Notes under the pieces: model-generated | The model's database searches: none | What the model was told of the DNA's origin: nothing | The model's input: the letters and a program-made list of their open reading frames with translations, nothing else | Virus record (IMG/VR): IMGVR_UViG_3300037346_000191 | Location: 1-26,907 of that record | Reading direction: 5' to 3' (one strand) | DNA from: a virus | Length of the DNA stretch: 26,907 bases | In this document: positions 1 through 8,504 of the stretch, in pieces | How the letters are laid out: each line of letters begins with the position of its first letter | How positions within the stretch are numbered: the first letter of the stretch is position 1 | Position numbers and translations under genes: made by a program

Positions 1-757
1 CAGTAGAGATAACGTTAAATACGTTAATTCCAGGCTTAATAGTGTCGTTAGCAAAATCAAAATCAACAAGGTCGGTAACTAGCTCTACTATTAAGTCCTT
101 AGCAAAGTTATAGGTGTCTTGACGTACTTCTACGCTGGCAAGACCATCTAACACTAAGTCTGGCACTGTCCTGACGTCTCCTGTAGCGTCTACAAACTCC
201 GCTACTACTGTAAATACCGATCGTAGATCTGCGGTTAAGGTGGGGGTACCTGTAACAGCGTAAGTGCCGTTGTATATGGCCATGTCATCACCCCAACTTA
301 TTGCCACCGGCTCACCGGATTCGAAACCGTATTGGCCAAAGTCAAGAGTGACCGTTGCTACGCCACCTGCCACAATAATGGATGCCTGATAAGCATTAGA
401 CCATGTTTTCCAGAGTACTCGGTGGTGCAAGTAGCTAGTAAACTCCGCACCTGAGACGCTTAGGACTTTTCCTACAATGTCATATGTTCTTGACCATATA
501 ATTCCGCCCCAAACGCAAACACCGTCCCTAGTTATATAAAGTGCCGTTTTAGCCGGGAGGGTGTTCTCATACAGCGATAGATTATAAGTGTCCTCAGTTA
601 CTGCAATATCCCCAGAAAATACCCCAGCTTCGTTCAGTGACCTGCTGTAAGATACGGATTTAAATGGGAGCTCTACAAGAAGTTCATTGGTCATTAGATC
701 ACAGGCGAAGTATCGGTAATCTACCGATCCGCTAGATTGTGAAGTTGTTACTGGCAT
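1..757 (-). CDS. Minor tail protein, Gp37-like (3' end outside window)
   Basis: The frame is open from an ATG at 755-757 to the window edge, giving 252 codons without a stop; the C-terminus is missing. AAGGA lies 8 nt before the ATG, which supports this start. The N-terminal half contains the stretch WGGIIWSRTYD followed by LSVSGAEFTSYL. This resembles the Gp37-like minor tail proteins of actinobacteriophages, which are encoded after the distal tail protein and usually contribute to the baseplate or tail tip. The gene starts 38 bp after the distal tail gene, where such a protein is expected. The family call is from recalled sequence pattern; host-recognition function cannot be shown here. Confidence 0.75.
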   Translation of the reverse strand, partial: MPVTTSQSSGSVDYRYFACDLMTNELLVELPFKSVSYSRSLNEAGVFSGDIAVTEDTYNLSLYENTLPAKTALYITRDGVCVWGGIIWSRTYDIVGKVLSVSGAEFTSYLHHRVLWKTWSNAYQASIIVAGGVATVTLDFGQYGFESGEPVAISWGDDMAIYNGTYAVTGTPTLTADLRSVFTVVAEFVDATGDVRTVPDLVLDGLASVEVRQDTYNFAKDLIVELVTDLVDFDFANDTIKPGINVFNVIST

Positions 758-795
758 CGATCTGTCCTTGTGTCGTCTTTATAGTAGTCTAGCAG

Positions 796-1776
796 CTAGC
801 CGATCCAACCAGAACGGTAGTAGAATGTGCAAGTAGCTCCAGCTGAAAATCCCGCAACTGTTATAACATTGTTTCCGGGCTGTAGGTATATCCAGTCCAG
901 GAGTGTAGCTGCCTTAGCCCTGCCATTTGCAACGTTTACTACGGTTGAGCCAGAGTATTGAACCTCCAAGACTTCCCTATTGTAGGTGTCTATTTCTAGT
1001 CTATTTGTGCTAGAAGTGCCCGAAAGAATTACCATCTCTTGGTCAGTCTCAGTGTTGGTTATTGAGGTAGGGGTGCCTCCAGGTATAGTAAAACCGAGGG
1101 ACAATTCCATGTTAATTGAAACTGGCACGTTCCCTGAGTTGTTCAGCGTAACACTGCCCGTTCCGGCTCCATTTGCAGTCAGAACAGTCGAGCTGTATCC
1201 GTCGCCATCGGAATCTATAAATTCATACTTAATTGGGTCAACAGCTTTTAGTCCAATAGCAAAATCATGACGGCCACGCGCGTTTACGCTAGTAATGAGA
1301 GGGGCGCCGCTTAGACGTACGTAAGTCCCCCGTGGGTTTATGCTATATCCGCCTGAGTCAGACACCCCATCTTCGTAGACCTTCAACCATCCTCCCTCTT
1401 TTATCAAGGTCACAGCTGAAATTAGAGTATTCCTAGCAGCAGCTGCGTCTTCAGGCTTCTGAGGGAGAAAAGATCCAGAAAGTGTTATAAGTCTATTTGC
1501 CCAACGCCCGGCTGCATCATACGATCCATCTCCCCAACCTCGTGGTAGGTCTGGAAGCTCAGAGTCTGGTAGAGTCCACCATCCGTCGATGTCAGATACT
1601 ACCCAGACGACATTATTCTCATCGATTGTGTTCAATGTTAGGCCGTTTATTATCACATCGGCTTTAAGCTTTAAGCCAGATAGGTAGGGGATAGGCTGAG
1701 CAGTTAATGCAAGATTAACTACTTTGTTTTCTTCAGCCTGTATATCCGTTGCTGGCGTCTCCTCATAATACGTCAT
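796..1776 (-). CDS. Distal tail / minor tail protein (Dit-like, 326 aa)
   Basis: This is a 326-residue protein directly after the tape measure; its ATG overlaps the tape-measure stop as TAATG, indicating coupled translation. Residues 40-110 carry the pattern of siphophage tail-component N-terminal domains: an aspartate/tryptophan-rich stretch ending LPRGWGDGSYD, then RLITLSGSF. Residues 160-190 (GRHDFAIGLKAVDPIKYEF) match the second half of that fold. The C-terminal part is beta-rich and ends in a YYRSGWIG-type strand, like the galectin-like or jelly-roll domain of Dit proteins. Dit forms the hexameric hub joining tail tube to tip complex. Position and fold pattern agree; the exact family assignment is inferred. 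Confidence 0.78.
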   Translation of the reverse strand: MTYYEETPATDIQAEENKVVNLALTAQPIPYLSGLKLKADVIINGLTLNTIDENNVVWVVSDIDGWWTLPDSELPDLPRGWGDGSYDAAGRWANRLITLSGSFLPQKPEDAAAARNTLISAVTLIKEGGWLKVYEDGVSDSGGYSINPRGTYVRLSGAPLITSVNARGRHDFAIGLKAVDPIKYEFIDSDGDGYSSTVLTANGAGTGSVTLNNSGNVPVSINMELSLGFTIPGGTPTSITNTETDQEMVILSGTSSTNRLEIDTYNREVLEVQYSGSTVVNVANGRAKAATLLDWIYLQPGNNVITVAGFSAGATCTFYYRSGWIG

Positions 1777-4700
1777 TACATGGTTCCCGTCTTAATTGAA
1801 TAGGCAATTCTTCTAGAGACCATTGCAGCAAGCTCTTTCTCGTCCATCCCTGGTGCAGCATTTACTACAATATTTATTGCTGGAGTAGCAGCCCTTGCGG
1901 ATACGGACCCTCCGCTTGCATAGCCATTGCCTTCTCTGTTAAGTTTCTCCAGTAGCCCACGATACTTATTGGTGGACTTGGCGTTCACTACGTACTCGCC
2001 GTTTGACAGCATAGCGGGAATCATATCAGAGCGTGGCCCTCCTGGACCAGAGACAAAGCCGCCATACGCCAATTTAGGGATGCCGCCTCTACCATTAGAT
2101 CCACTCGAGTTTGTTGTTTGGGGGAGCATACTAGAAGGGCGCTTTAGGGCGTCAGGTATTTTATTGGTTATTTCGGTAAATAGACGTGAAATACCATTTG
2201 AATCTACCCCTACCTTTAAGGTTAGATTTCCTTTGGCATTAAGTGCATTCTGCAGCTCATTACGTACTATATCGAGAGCTCCACCTGATTTCGCAGCTGC
2301 AATTGCATCTTTTTTAAGTTTATTGCCAAGATCGGGCACGATGGTGTTATTAGCTACAGCTGTTTCGATGTCGGTAATGAGTGTACTCATCTGATCCCCG
2401 CTGAATGCTATGCCTTTAGCGAATTCCGCATTTATCTCATCTACTTGTCCAGTTGTTGCAAGCGCTAGGCCGGCCGCAATCGCGGCACCTTGCTCTCCAG
2501 TTGCCTCGATACTTGCAATGAAGAGGTCACTAAAGCCTTTTTCCTGGAGAATCACTAGATTGGTTGCGTAGGTTGCAGCCGCAGCTAGAGAAGTCTTCAT
2601 GTTCTCAAGTAATTTGTCTATGCTGAAGACATCTGCTTCTTCACCTGATTTGTCTTTTATTTTGATGAAAGCATTAGAGAGGGCGTCGCCAAAACCACTG
2701 GAGTCAAGTATTCCCTGTTGTAACTTTTGATTCAAGTCAATCTGCTGATCGCGAAGAGCCGCCGCAGCATCCGCTGCAGCCTGAGTTGCCGCAGCTTGTA
2801 CTCTAGCGGCGTACTCGCCTTCTCCGAGAGCCAAGTTAAGGAGTTTCTGAGAGTCTGTAGTACCATCTAGGTTCCGCACACTAATACCGAGCTGATCAGC
2901 TTGATCTACAAGTGCTTTCTTAAACTCATCCATCTCATCGATGGCGGTGAGCATCTCTTCGTTATTTAGGCTTAGTTCTCCAGTAAACTTTTTAAATGAC
3001 TTTTGCGCATCTGGGAGATCTGTCACGGCCAAGTTGGCTAAGGACCTACCGACGGCTCCAAAAGCATCAGCAAGTACAGTAGTTCCACCTGAGGCTTTAA
3101 AGAAATTGTCCTGAGCGTCTGATAGCTCAGCCATTTGATCCTTAAATGCGCCGACGCTCTCAAACATAAATGTAGTGTCGAAGATTCCGTCAATCTGATC
3201 TACAGCACCCTTAAAGGCCTCTAGGCTACTAGTGCCCTCATCAAAAGCTACGGTCATCCCCGCTGTGGCCTTATCCATGTTTGCACCATGGATACCGGCA
3301 ATTGCAGTAGCAAGCCCAACTAGGGCAGCAATTGCCAGAACAGCCCACCCAATAGGATTAGAAGCTAGCAGTGATTTGCTGGCAACATCTAAGGCTTTGG
3401 TAGCTACAATCTGGCCGTTAGTTACTGTTATCTGCAAAGTCTGCGATGCGATAGTTGCACCAGTTACACCAAGAAATGTCCCCATGCCTGCGACAGCGCT
3501 AGCAATAAATGATCCAAATATCAGTGCAACTTTTGTAGTCATTGCACCGATTAGAGCTATTGCGCTAACAACTGCTAGTACCGGTCCAACAACGTCCAAT
3601 ATGGGCTTTAGTGCTCGTAGTAGCTCGCTCAGGCCGCCGGCAAAGTAATTTAGTGTTTCGAAAAATGCAACACCGGCTCCAGCATCGGAGAACACGGCAA
3701 TAATTTCAGTAACTGAAGCGATAAGAAGACCAAGAGGTACCTGGACTTTTAGGGCCTCTCGGACTATCATGTCAAATGCAAAACTACCGGAGTCTAAGGC
3801 GTCAAAGAACTGCTTTATCTCAGGAGACGATCCTAATCTTGTTAGGGTGTCTAGTGCGCCGCCCAATGCATCTCCCATGGCCATGACGTTATCGGCTACG
3901 CCTTGGAAGTAGTTGTCCATTCCAATTATGTCTTTATTAGCAAAACCTTGTGCAGCGTCGGCAAGCCAGGTTATGAGACGCGATCCTCCAGAGCCTTCTC
4001 CAAAATTAGCCTCAATGATCTTACCAAAGCCTCCGAACAATCCACCAAACAATCTCCCAAACTCAGCAGCAAGGTCTCCAGATCTGTTAAAGAAAGTCTC
4101 TAGCTCACCCGTGGCGTCTTTAACATCTAGAAAATTAGCAAAAGCACCACTCTTAGACTCTAAAAATGAGACAAATCTTCTAGTTATCGGGTCAGCTGAT
4201 TCTAGTATGCTCAATAGTGAGTCAAACACATTGCCAAATATTGTACCAAATGTGGGCAAGACCTCGGCGATATCGCCTAATACGTCATTTAAGTCTTTCA
4301 GATTGTCAGAATTCACCAATGAGTCTGTGAAGTTTTTCACTGCCAGTCCAGCACCCTGACCTATGTCAAAGAATCTAGTTTCTAGTATCCCAAGCATGGG
4401 AGATTCGAGTAAGCGTTCAATCTGAGATTGCAGTAGGGGTAGGAAGCCGGCTGCTGCAGCCTCCTTAAGGTCCTTAAAAGTACCCTGAATTGAGATTAAG
4501 TACTCAGCAAAAGCTTTCTGAGAGGGAGTTAAGTTTGCAAAAGGGTCCCCAGCGCCGCCGCCGGCCCTGTCTGGTTTTAGTCCGTCCTTCAGGTCAGCTT
4601 GAGTGTCCTTTGCACGTCTGTAGGCAAGCTCTGCCTCACGGAACGCTAACTCAGCGTCTCGCCTAATTAAGTTATTAGGTGCAAGGTCCTGAGTCCGCAG

Positions 4701-5303
4701 CATATTCTGACGAGCTTTTTCAAGTGTTAATCCAGCTCTATCAACAGAGAGAGCAGCACCATCTTGATCAAAACGAAGCTGCTGTAGCTTCTCCCTGAGA
4801 TCTTCTACCGACTCACTGTACCCACCAGTAGTTTTTGTGGCTGCCTTTACCGCAGCCCCGATTCCGCTTAATGCATACTTTGCAACCTGCAGGCCTACAC
4901 CAGCAGTTATTGCGGCACCACCAACTGCAACTAGTGCTGCAGCAGCCCCACCGGCTGCGCCTATAACCGCACCCAGGCCGCCAATCAAAGCCCCGATTGT
5001 ACCCGCAAGTGCTCCAAGAGCACCTTGTAGTAAGTATCCGACCCTCATTGCGTTAACAAAAACCTTGCGTAGAGTGTCAGCTTCCGGATGTAGCTTTCTA
5101 AAGGAGTCCGCTGCCCTAGTTAGAGAGTTGTCAACATCCTTCATGCCAGAAGTTAGACCCCTAACAAGGGAGTTTCCAATCCTTCTACCGGACTTCTCAG
5201 CGCTGCCAGATATGCGAGAGCCGCTAAAGCCTTTTTCAATATCTTTAGCGACGCTATCAGTTATCGCACGTACTACAACATACGCGTGGCCGACTACTGC
5301 CAT
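1776..5303 (-). CDS. Tape measure protein (1175 aa)
   Basis: This is the longest tail gene and sits directly after the tail assembly chaperones. The start is an ATG with AAGGAGG 7 nt upstream. Residues 88-155 are a long Ala/Gly-rich hydrophobic stretch, residues 163-240 look like charged coiled coil, and residues 566-620 and 645-673 are further hydrophobic segments; the segment at 645 includes the motif SNPIGW. From residue 1078 the typical tape-measure C-terminal signature appears: GGFVSGPGGPRSDMIPA followed by LSNGEYVVNA. Tape measures set tail length and are ejected with the DNA. At the usual 0.15 nm per residue, 1175 residues imply a tail of about 175 nm. No lysozyme or peptidase domain was recognised. 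Confidence 0.95.
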   Translation of the reverse strand: MAVVGHAYVVVRAITDSVAKDIEKGFSGSRISGSAEKSGRRIGNSLVRGLTSGMKDVDNSLTRAADSFRKLHPEADTLRKVFVNAMRVGYLLQGALGALAGTIGALIGGLGAVIGAAGGAAAALVAVGGAAITAGVGLQVAKYALSGIGAAVKAATKTTGGYSESVEDLREKLQQLRFDQDGAALSVDRAGLTLEKARQNMLRTQDLAPNNLIRRDAELAFREAELAYRRAKDTQADLKDGLKPDRAGGGAGDPFANLTPSQKAFAEYLISIQGTFKDLKEAAAAGFLPLLQSQIERLLESPMLGILETRFFDIGQGAGLAVKNFTDSLVNSDNLKDLNDVLGDIAEVLPTFGTIFGNVFDSLLSILESADPITRRFVSFLESKSGAFANFLDVKDATGELETFFNRSGDLAAEFGRLFGGLFGGFGKIIEANFGEGSGGSRLITWLADAAQGFANKDIIGMDNYFQGVADNVMAMGDALGGALDTLTRLGSSPEIKQFFDALDSGSFAFDMIVREALKVQVPLGLLIASVTEIIAVFSDAGAGVAFFETLNYFAGGLSELLRALKPILDVVGPVLAVVSAIALIGAMTTKVALIFGSFIASAVAGMGTFLGVTGATIASQTLQITVTNGQIVATKALDVASKSLLASNPIGWAVLAIAALVGLATAIAGIHGANMDKATAGMTVAFDEGTSSLEAFKGAVDQIDGIFDTTFMFESVGAFKDQMAELSDAQDNFFKASGGTTVLADAFGAVGRSLANLAVTDLPDAQKSFKKFTGELSLNNEEMLTAIDEMDEFKKALVDQADQLGISVRNLDGTTDSQKLLNLALGEGEYAARVQAAATQAAADAAAALRDQQIDLNQKLQQGILDSSGFGDALSNAFIKIKDKSGEEADVFSIDKLLENMKTSLAAAATYATNLVILQEKGFSDLFIASIEATGEQGAAIAAGLALATTGQVDEINAEFAKGIAFSGDQMSTLITDIETAVANNTIVPDLGNKLKKDAIAAAKSGGALDIVRNELQNALNAKGNLTLKVGVDSNGISRLFTEITNKIPDALKRPSSMLPQTTNSSGSNGRGGIPKLAYGGFVSGPGGPRSDMIPAMLSNGEYVVNAKSTNKYRGLLEKLNREGNGYASGGSVSARAATPAINIVVNAAPGMDEKELAAMVSRRIAYSIKTGTM

Positions 5304-5322
5304 AGTGCAGCCTCCTTAAAGG

Positions 5323-6005
5323 CTAGCCAATGGGGACGTCTAGGACGCCCCCGAACGGGTTGGCCGAGTCTGGGTTAAACTCGGTTGCTGGCATGTAGGG
5401 TTTAATTTCTAAACCTTCTTCACCTTTTGTATCTCTAACTCTGTTCTGTCCAAGCCCGTATAGGTAGTCGTACCCGTACATTGAGCCAAAAAGTTGCTCG
5501 CGTACACTAGAGTGCAGTTGAGCCCCTTCAGTTGAGCCGTAACGCATATCTTCGTCGAAGTAGTAGTGAATCACATCTAACATCCTGGAGGCTTCCATTT
5601 CTGTTAGATCCAATCCCTGTACTATCGCTTTCCCATTTACGTATGGCCAGAGGTTTATTGCCCAGTCGATCAGTCCTCTGGCAGCGGATTTGGGCGGTCA
5701 CTGTACTCACTGATGAGCCAAGCAACAATCTCGCTAAGAGTTTCGACCTGAACGATTTTCTCCTGGTGGTGTAGCAAGACCTCAAAGCGGTCTAAGCTCT
5801 CCTTCACTAGGACGTGACCAAAGAATTCAGTCATAATGATTGCGGAGTCGGCAGCATTGTCACTTGCGGACTTGGCAATTAGATCTAAAAGAACTCTTCC
5901 CTGTAGGTGCTTTACGCAGTGGAATTCTTCTTCATGTAGTTTAAAAGATAGAGGCTCTCTGTCTTCAAGAGCTTTACCTGCTCCAAAATCCTTGAATCTT
6001 GTCAT
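5323..6005 (-). CDS. Tail assembly chaperone, long form by -1 frameshift (227 aa)
   Basis: The second chaperone frame has no good independent start: its first start-like codon is a TTG at 5611-5613 without a clear ribosome site, yet the frame is open well upstream. Switching to the -1 frame at the CCCAAAT heptamer (5688-5694) joins the first 106 residues of the upstream chaperone to 121 residues beginning SAARGLIDWAINLWPYVNG. The C-terminal part, with LTEMEASRMLDVIHYYF, resembles the T part of G/GT-type chaperones. These proteins coat the tape measure and recruit tail-tube subunits. The frame runs to 19 bp before the tape measure gene. Confidence 0.87.
5646..5694 (-). promoter_or_regulatory. 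-1 frameshift signal of the tail chaperones
   Basis: The heptamer C CCA AAT (5688-5694) fits X XXY YYZ in the zero frame and permits re-pairing to CCC AAA. After a 5-nt spacer (5683-5687) an 8-bp perfect stem follows, GCCAGAGG (5675-5682) with CCTCTGGC (5646-5653), around a 21-nt loop. Heptamer, short spacer and stem form the canonical arrangement for -1 frameshifting. The -1 frame is open through the whole junction. Confidence 0.85.
5670..6005 (-). CDS. Tail assembly chaperone, short form (111 aa)
   Basis: This is the zero-frame product ending at a TGA at 5670-5672. The ATG at 6003-6005 has AGGAAAG about 9 nt upstream. The protein is small, helical and acidic at its C-terminus (ending RPNPLPED). 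It lies between the neck genes and the tape measure, as G-type tail chaperones do. It should be made in large excess over the frameshifted form. The family is poorly conserved in sequence, so the call rests on position, size and the overlapping frameshift arrangement. Confidence 0.85.
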   Translation of the reverse strand: MTRFKDFGAGKALEDREPLSFKLHEEEFHCVKHLQGRVLLDLIAKSASDNAADSAIIMTEFFGHVLVKESLDRFEVLLHHQEKIVQVETLSEIVAWLISEYSDRPNPLPED

Positions 6006-6065
6006 CTTATATGTCTTTCCTGTATCGTCAATTAGTAAGTCGCGTTATGCAACATTTCTATTTTA

Positions 6066-6581
6066 CTACCTAATGTGACGTCTAAGTTGGGACCCCAGGT
6101 ATCGATTTGGTTTGGTCCCCGGATGCATAACTGTAGACGCGTGGACCACACCACCTTTTCTAGAAGTAAACCTAAGAACTCCGGGTGGTTTAGCCGCAAT
6201 AATGTGGGGTCTAGTGCCTTCGTGGTGCATAAACGCATAACTAACCGAAGATCCTACTTTTACATACTGCTTACCGCTAGACATACCCTGACTAACGTGT
6301 ATTGAAGCACGCAGTAGGCCAGTTCTAACTCCTACCCTGGCTTGAGCGCCAACCTTAATCTTATTTCCCAGCTTGCCCATATAACGACCGACCATGCCGG
6401 CAGGAACATTTAGCTCATAGTGAAGTACTGGCTTGTATAAAACTAATCCCTTAAAGGTTATAAGAACTTTGGTATTGGCAGACCCCCTGCCACCACTACC
6501 CCCACCGCGCCTCAGTGTCCTAGAAGCCTTACCACCATAATAAAATAGGGGGCTATCTGGGATTAACCCAAAAGCTGGCAT
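6066..6581 (-). CDS. HK97 gp10-like neck / head-tail connector protein (171 aa)
   Basis: A basic protein that starts 1 bp after the stop of the preceding gene. The N-terminal 40 residues are Gly/Arg/Ser-rich and probably disordered. Residues 85-165 carry the pattern of gp10-like proteins: VRTGLLRASI, then YAFMHHEGTRPHII, LRFTSRKGG and a C-terminal HPGTKPNRYL. Proteins of this family act at the head-tail joining interface or in tail completion. A 60-bp gap follows before the tail chaperones; it holds only the chaperone ribosome site. The family assignment is from motif recall. Confidence 0.8.
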   Translation of the reverse strand: MPAFGLIPDSPLFYYGGKASRTLRRGGGSGGRGSANTKVLITFKGLVLYKPVLHYELNVPAGMVGRYMGKLGNKIKVGAQARVGVRTGLLRASIHVSQGMSSGKQYVKVGSSVSYAFMHHEGTRPHIIAAKPPGVLRFTSRKGGVVHASTVMHPGTKPNRYLGSQLRRHIR

Positions 6582-6582
6582 T

Positions 6583-7092
6583 TTATGGTACCGCCATTGT
6601 AATATTCATTGTTGTGACCTGGAAACCGCCCTCGGGTGGTGAACTCTCCAAGGTAGCAATGACACCAACTCCATAACCGGTCTCATCCCACTGGTCGAGC
6701 TGATTCACGGATTCCATAAGGATCCAAGCGTCAAGAGCCATTATTGAAGACGCCGCTTCGATCGCTTGCCCGCTAGGTGGTCTACCATTCTGACCAACAA
6801 TAGGGGTGGCCCTAGCAATACTTATGGCTAAGGTTGCACTCCGGGGAACATGACATCTTTGAGGGTCGCCAACTTCAGCCCCGGGAGGGCCTAAATACAT
6901 CTGCTGGAAATAGACAACTAGCTGCTCACAGTCGATTGCGGGTGTAGACATGGTCCAGTACCTGCGACTAGGTAATTCCATGTTGTATGACTGAAAAAAA
7001 GCCTGAACTCTCCCTAGGACGCCACTCATCAAATCTCTAAGATGCGTGGCATCCTCGGAGACGCCCGTAAGGTCTAGCTCTCCCCTTGACAT
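6583..7092 (-). CDS. Putative tail terminator / head-tail connector (169 aa)
   Basis: This protein begins 2 bp after the preceding small gene. It contains LPSRRYWTMSTPAIDCEQLVV followed by YLGPPG and PQRCHVPRSATL, then SGQAIEAAS and a C-terminal EGGFQVTTMNITMAVP. This pattern is familiar from actinobacteriophage neck genes usually annotated as tail terminator or head-to-tail connector. Its place between the adaptor and the gp10-like gene fits. A tail terminator caps the tail tube and joins the head. The specific choice of terminator over stopper is inference. Confidence 0.68.
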   Translation of the reverse strand: MSRGELDLTGVSEDATHLRDLMSGVLGRVQAFFQSYNMELPSRRYWTMSTPAIDCEQLVVYFQQMYLGPPGAEVGDPQRCHVPRSATLAISIARATPIVGQNGRPPSGQAIEAASSIMALDAWILMESVNQLDQWDETGYGVGVIATLESSPPEGGFQVTTMNITMAVP

Positions 7093-7094
7093 GA

Positions 7095-7295
7095 TTAGTT
7101 ATCTTCTGAAGCTGGGGCATCCTCTGCAACAACTTCTTCTTCTACTACATCTTCTACTTTAGCTGGAGCAACTTCGATGACTGGCTCTGGCTTTGGCTTT
7201 GGTGTAGGAGCAACGTACTTAGGGGTTGCTTTTTTTACTTCTGGCTTCTTTGCGCCTGGCATGTCCTGGGCGCGGAAGTTAGTTTGAACTGACAT
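7095..7295 (-). CDS. Small K/P/E-rich hypothetical protein (66 aa)
   Basis: The preferred start is the ATG at 7293-7295, with an AAAGAAG stretch 6 nt upstream and 13 bp after the adaptor stop. The frame extends further upstream to 7349, but that would overlap the adaptor gene and lacks better initiation signals. The product is almost wholly low complexity: a short N-terminus (SVQTNFRAQDMPG), a Lys/Pro/Ala-rich middle, then a Glu/Val/Asp-rich acidic tail. No domain is recognisable. Its charge segregation suggests a disordered protein, possibly a virion accessory or assembly factor. Function is unknown. Confidence 0.7.
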   Translation of the reverse strand: MSVQTNFRAQDMPGAKKPEVKKATPKYVAPTPKPKPEPVIEVAPAKVEDVVEEEVVAEDAPASEDN

Positions 7296-7308
7296 AATAT
7301 CTTCTTTC

Positions 7309-8421
7309 TTAGTACATCTTGATCTGGAGGTTTCCAGAAGCAAGTTCAACCAGGCTTTCCATCTCGCTCACTGTTTGCGTGGCGTAGAGTGTCCAGGTTC
7401 CTGGATCAACCATACCTAAAGCAGCTTGCGCTTCCGTATAGGTAATGGTGAAATCTAGAGTTTCATTGACTGTATTAAGCACAAAAGCACCTGATATATT
7501 TGCAGACTTTGTTCCATCATAGTTACGAATGGTTACCACAGGGTTCCAACCACTTGCTGGGAAGAAGTTGCTTAGGTTTGTACCACTGTCAGTTGAAGAC
7601 CAGCTAACTAAAGCGGTCTGCGCAGTCGCGCTCATTGTCAGATCGAACTCAGCGTCAACAGCCTGCTTTAGAGGTTTAGCCACATATTTGCGCGCACGTG
7701 GCTGATCAGGGGAAAACACCTTTGCCTTACGACGAGCATTATCTGGGTTAACGACCTTTAGGAACAGGTCAATCTCGTACAGTCCCGTACGAAGCTCATC
7801 AATGAACTCCTGGTTGTCCAAAATTGTATAAGAAACGCCCTGACGCGACACAGACGTAACACGTTGGGGTAGCTCACAATTCTCGTCGCCAGACCAAAGT
7901 CGAGCAAATTCAATCGCTAATTTACGCGCCGCCATCTTGCCTGCAGTAGGTACGGGAATACCGTAAGCGTATGTAATCTCAACATTGCATGGCGTCCAAG
8001 GAGTTCCAGCTTTAATATGGATTGTCGAGTGGTCCACTAAATAATAACTCGAGGGGTCCAAGATAGTCCCCGTCCTGTTACGCATGGAGATAATTCTAGT
8101 CACAGGTCGGCCGCGTAATCTGACACGAGAATCCGGTGACATACCGTCTGCAGTCAACTCTGAGTATTCGTCGTAGTCACTAGACGGGATGTTATAGACA
8201 TTTCCACCGAATAATATAGGGCTATTAGTTTTAGTGGAAGGTCCCATTCGGTTGTTTCTAAGAATACAAGTGTACCGCTCAGTTACAATTGTCTCGCCCA
8301 TGTACTTGCGACCGGACATTGCCCAGAGTAGGTTCGACGCGGTCTGAGCTGCTTCTAGCGTATACTCAGTATAAGAGTAATCTCCCATGTCTTCTGGGAG
8401 TACCCAAAGGTTGCTTGCCAT
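7309..8421 (-). CDS. Head-to-tail adaptor with extra C-terminal beta domain (370 aa)
   Basis: GAGG about 9 nt before the ATG supports the start. Residues 15-245 look like the connector family that docks under the portal: helices at 15-38 (EAAQTASNLLWAMSGRKY), a beta region with RLRGRPVTRI and SSYYLVDHSTIHI, then EITYAYGIPVP and the conserved helix AARKLAIEFARLWSG, followed by QRVTSVSRQGVSYTI. Residues 256-370 form an additional beta-rich domain containing TIRNYDGT and DPGTWTLYATQ, reminiscent of an Ig-like or BppU-type sandwich. The adaptor core is clear, but the protein is longer than simple adaptors because of this extension. Whether it decorates the neck is not known. Confidence 0.82.
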   Translation of the reverse strand: MASNLWVLPEDMGDYSYTEYTLEAAQTASNLLWAMSGRKYMGETIVTERYTCILRNNRMGPSTKTNSPILFGGNVYNIPSSDYDEYSELTADGMSPDSRVRLRGRPVTRIISMRNRTGTILDPSSYYLVDHSTIHIKAGTPWTPCNVEITYAYGIPVPTAGKMAARKLAIEFARLWSGDENCELPQRVTSVSRQGVSYTILDNQEFIDELRTGLYEIDLFLKVVNPDNARRKAKVFSPDQPRARKYVAKPLKQAVDAEFDLTMSATAQTALVSWSSTDSGTNLSNFFPASGWNPVVTIRNYDGTKSANISGAFVLNTVNETLDFTITYTEAQAALGMVDPGTWTLYATQTVSEMESLVELASGNLQIKMY

Positions 8422-8446
8422 ATTTATTACCTCTTAGATAAAGTTT

Positions 8447-8490
8447 AACGGGTGGTAGCCTAAGCTAGTTTGCTCAAGCCACCACCCGTT
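8447..8490 (-). terminator. Long hairpin after the major tail protein gene
   Basis: The minus-strand RNA can form a stem of about 19 bp. AACGGGTGGTGGC pairs with GCTACCACCCGTT (one G-U pair), continued by an inner TTGAGC/GCTTAG stem, around a 6-nt loop AAACTA. It sits in the 83-bp gap between the major tail protein stop and the adaptor start. No continuous U tract follows, so it may be a partial terminator, a processing site or an mRNA-stabilising hairpin rather than a classical intrinsic terminator. Confidence 0.5.
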
Positions 8491-8504
8491 CTTGTTAACT
8501 ATGT

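Noticed and set aside
1927-2394. Plus-strand 155-codon ORF
   Set aside because: It lies wholly opposite the tape measure gene, whose C-terminal signature fixes the coding strand. It has no family resemblance and no matching neighbours.
5528-5785. Minus-strand 85-codon frame across the chaperone junction
   Set aside because: It is the third frame through the chaperone region. The zero and -1 frames with a slippery site explain the coding fully.
7296-7349. Upstream extension of the small K/P/E-rich gene to 7349
   Set aside because: It would overlap the adaptor 3' end. The ATG at 7293-7295 has a better ribosome site and fits the operon spacing.
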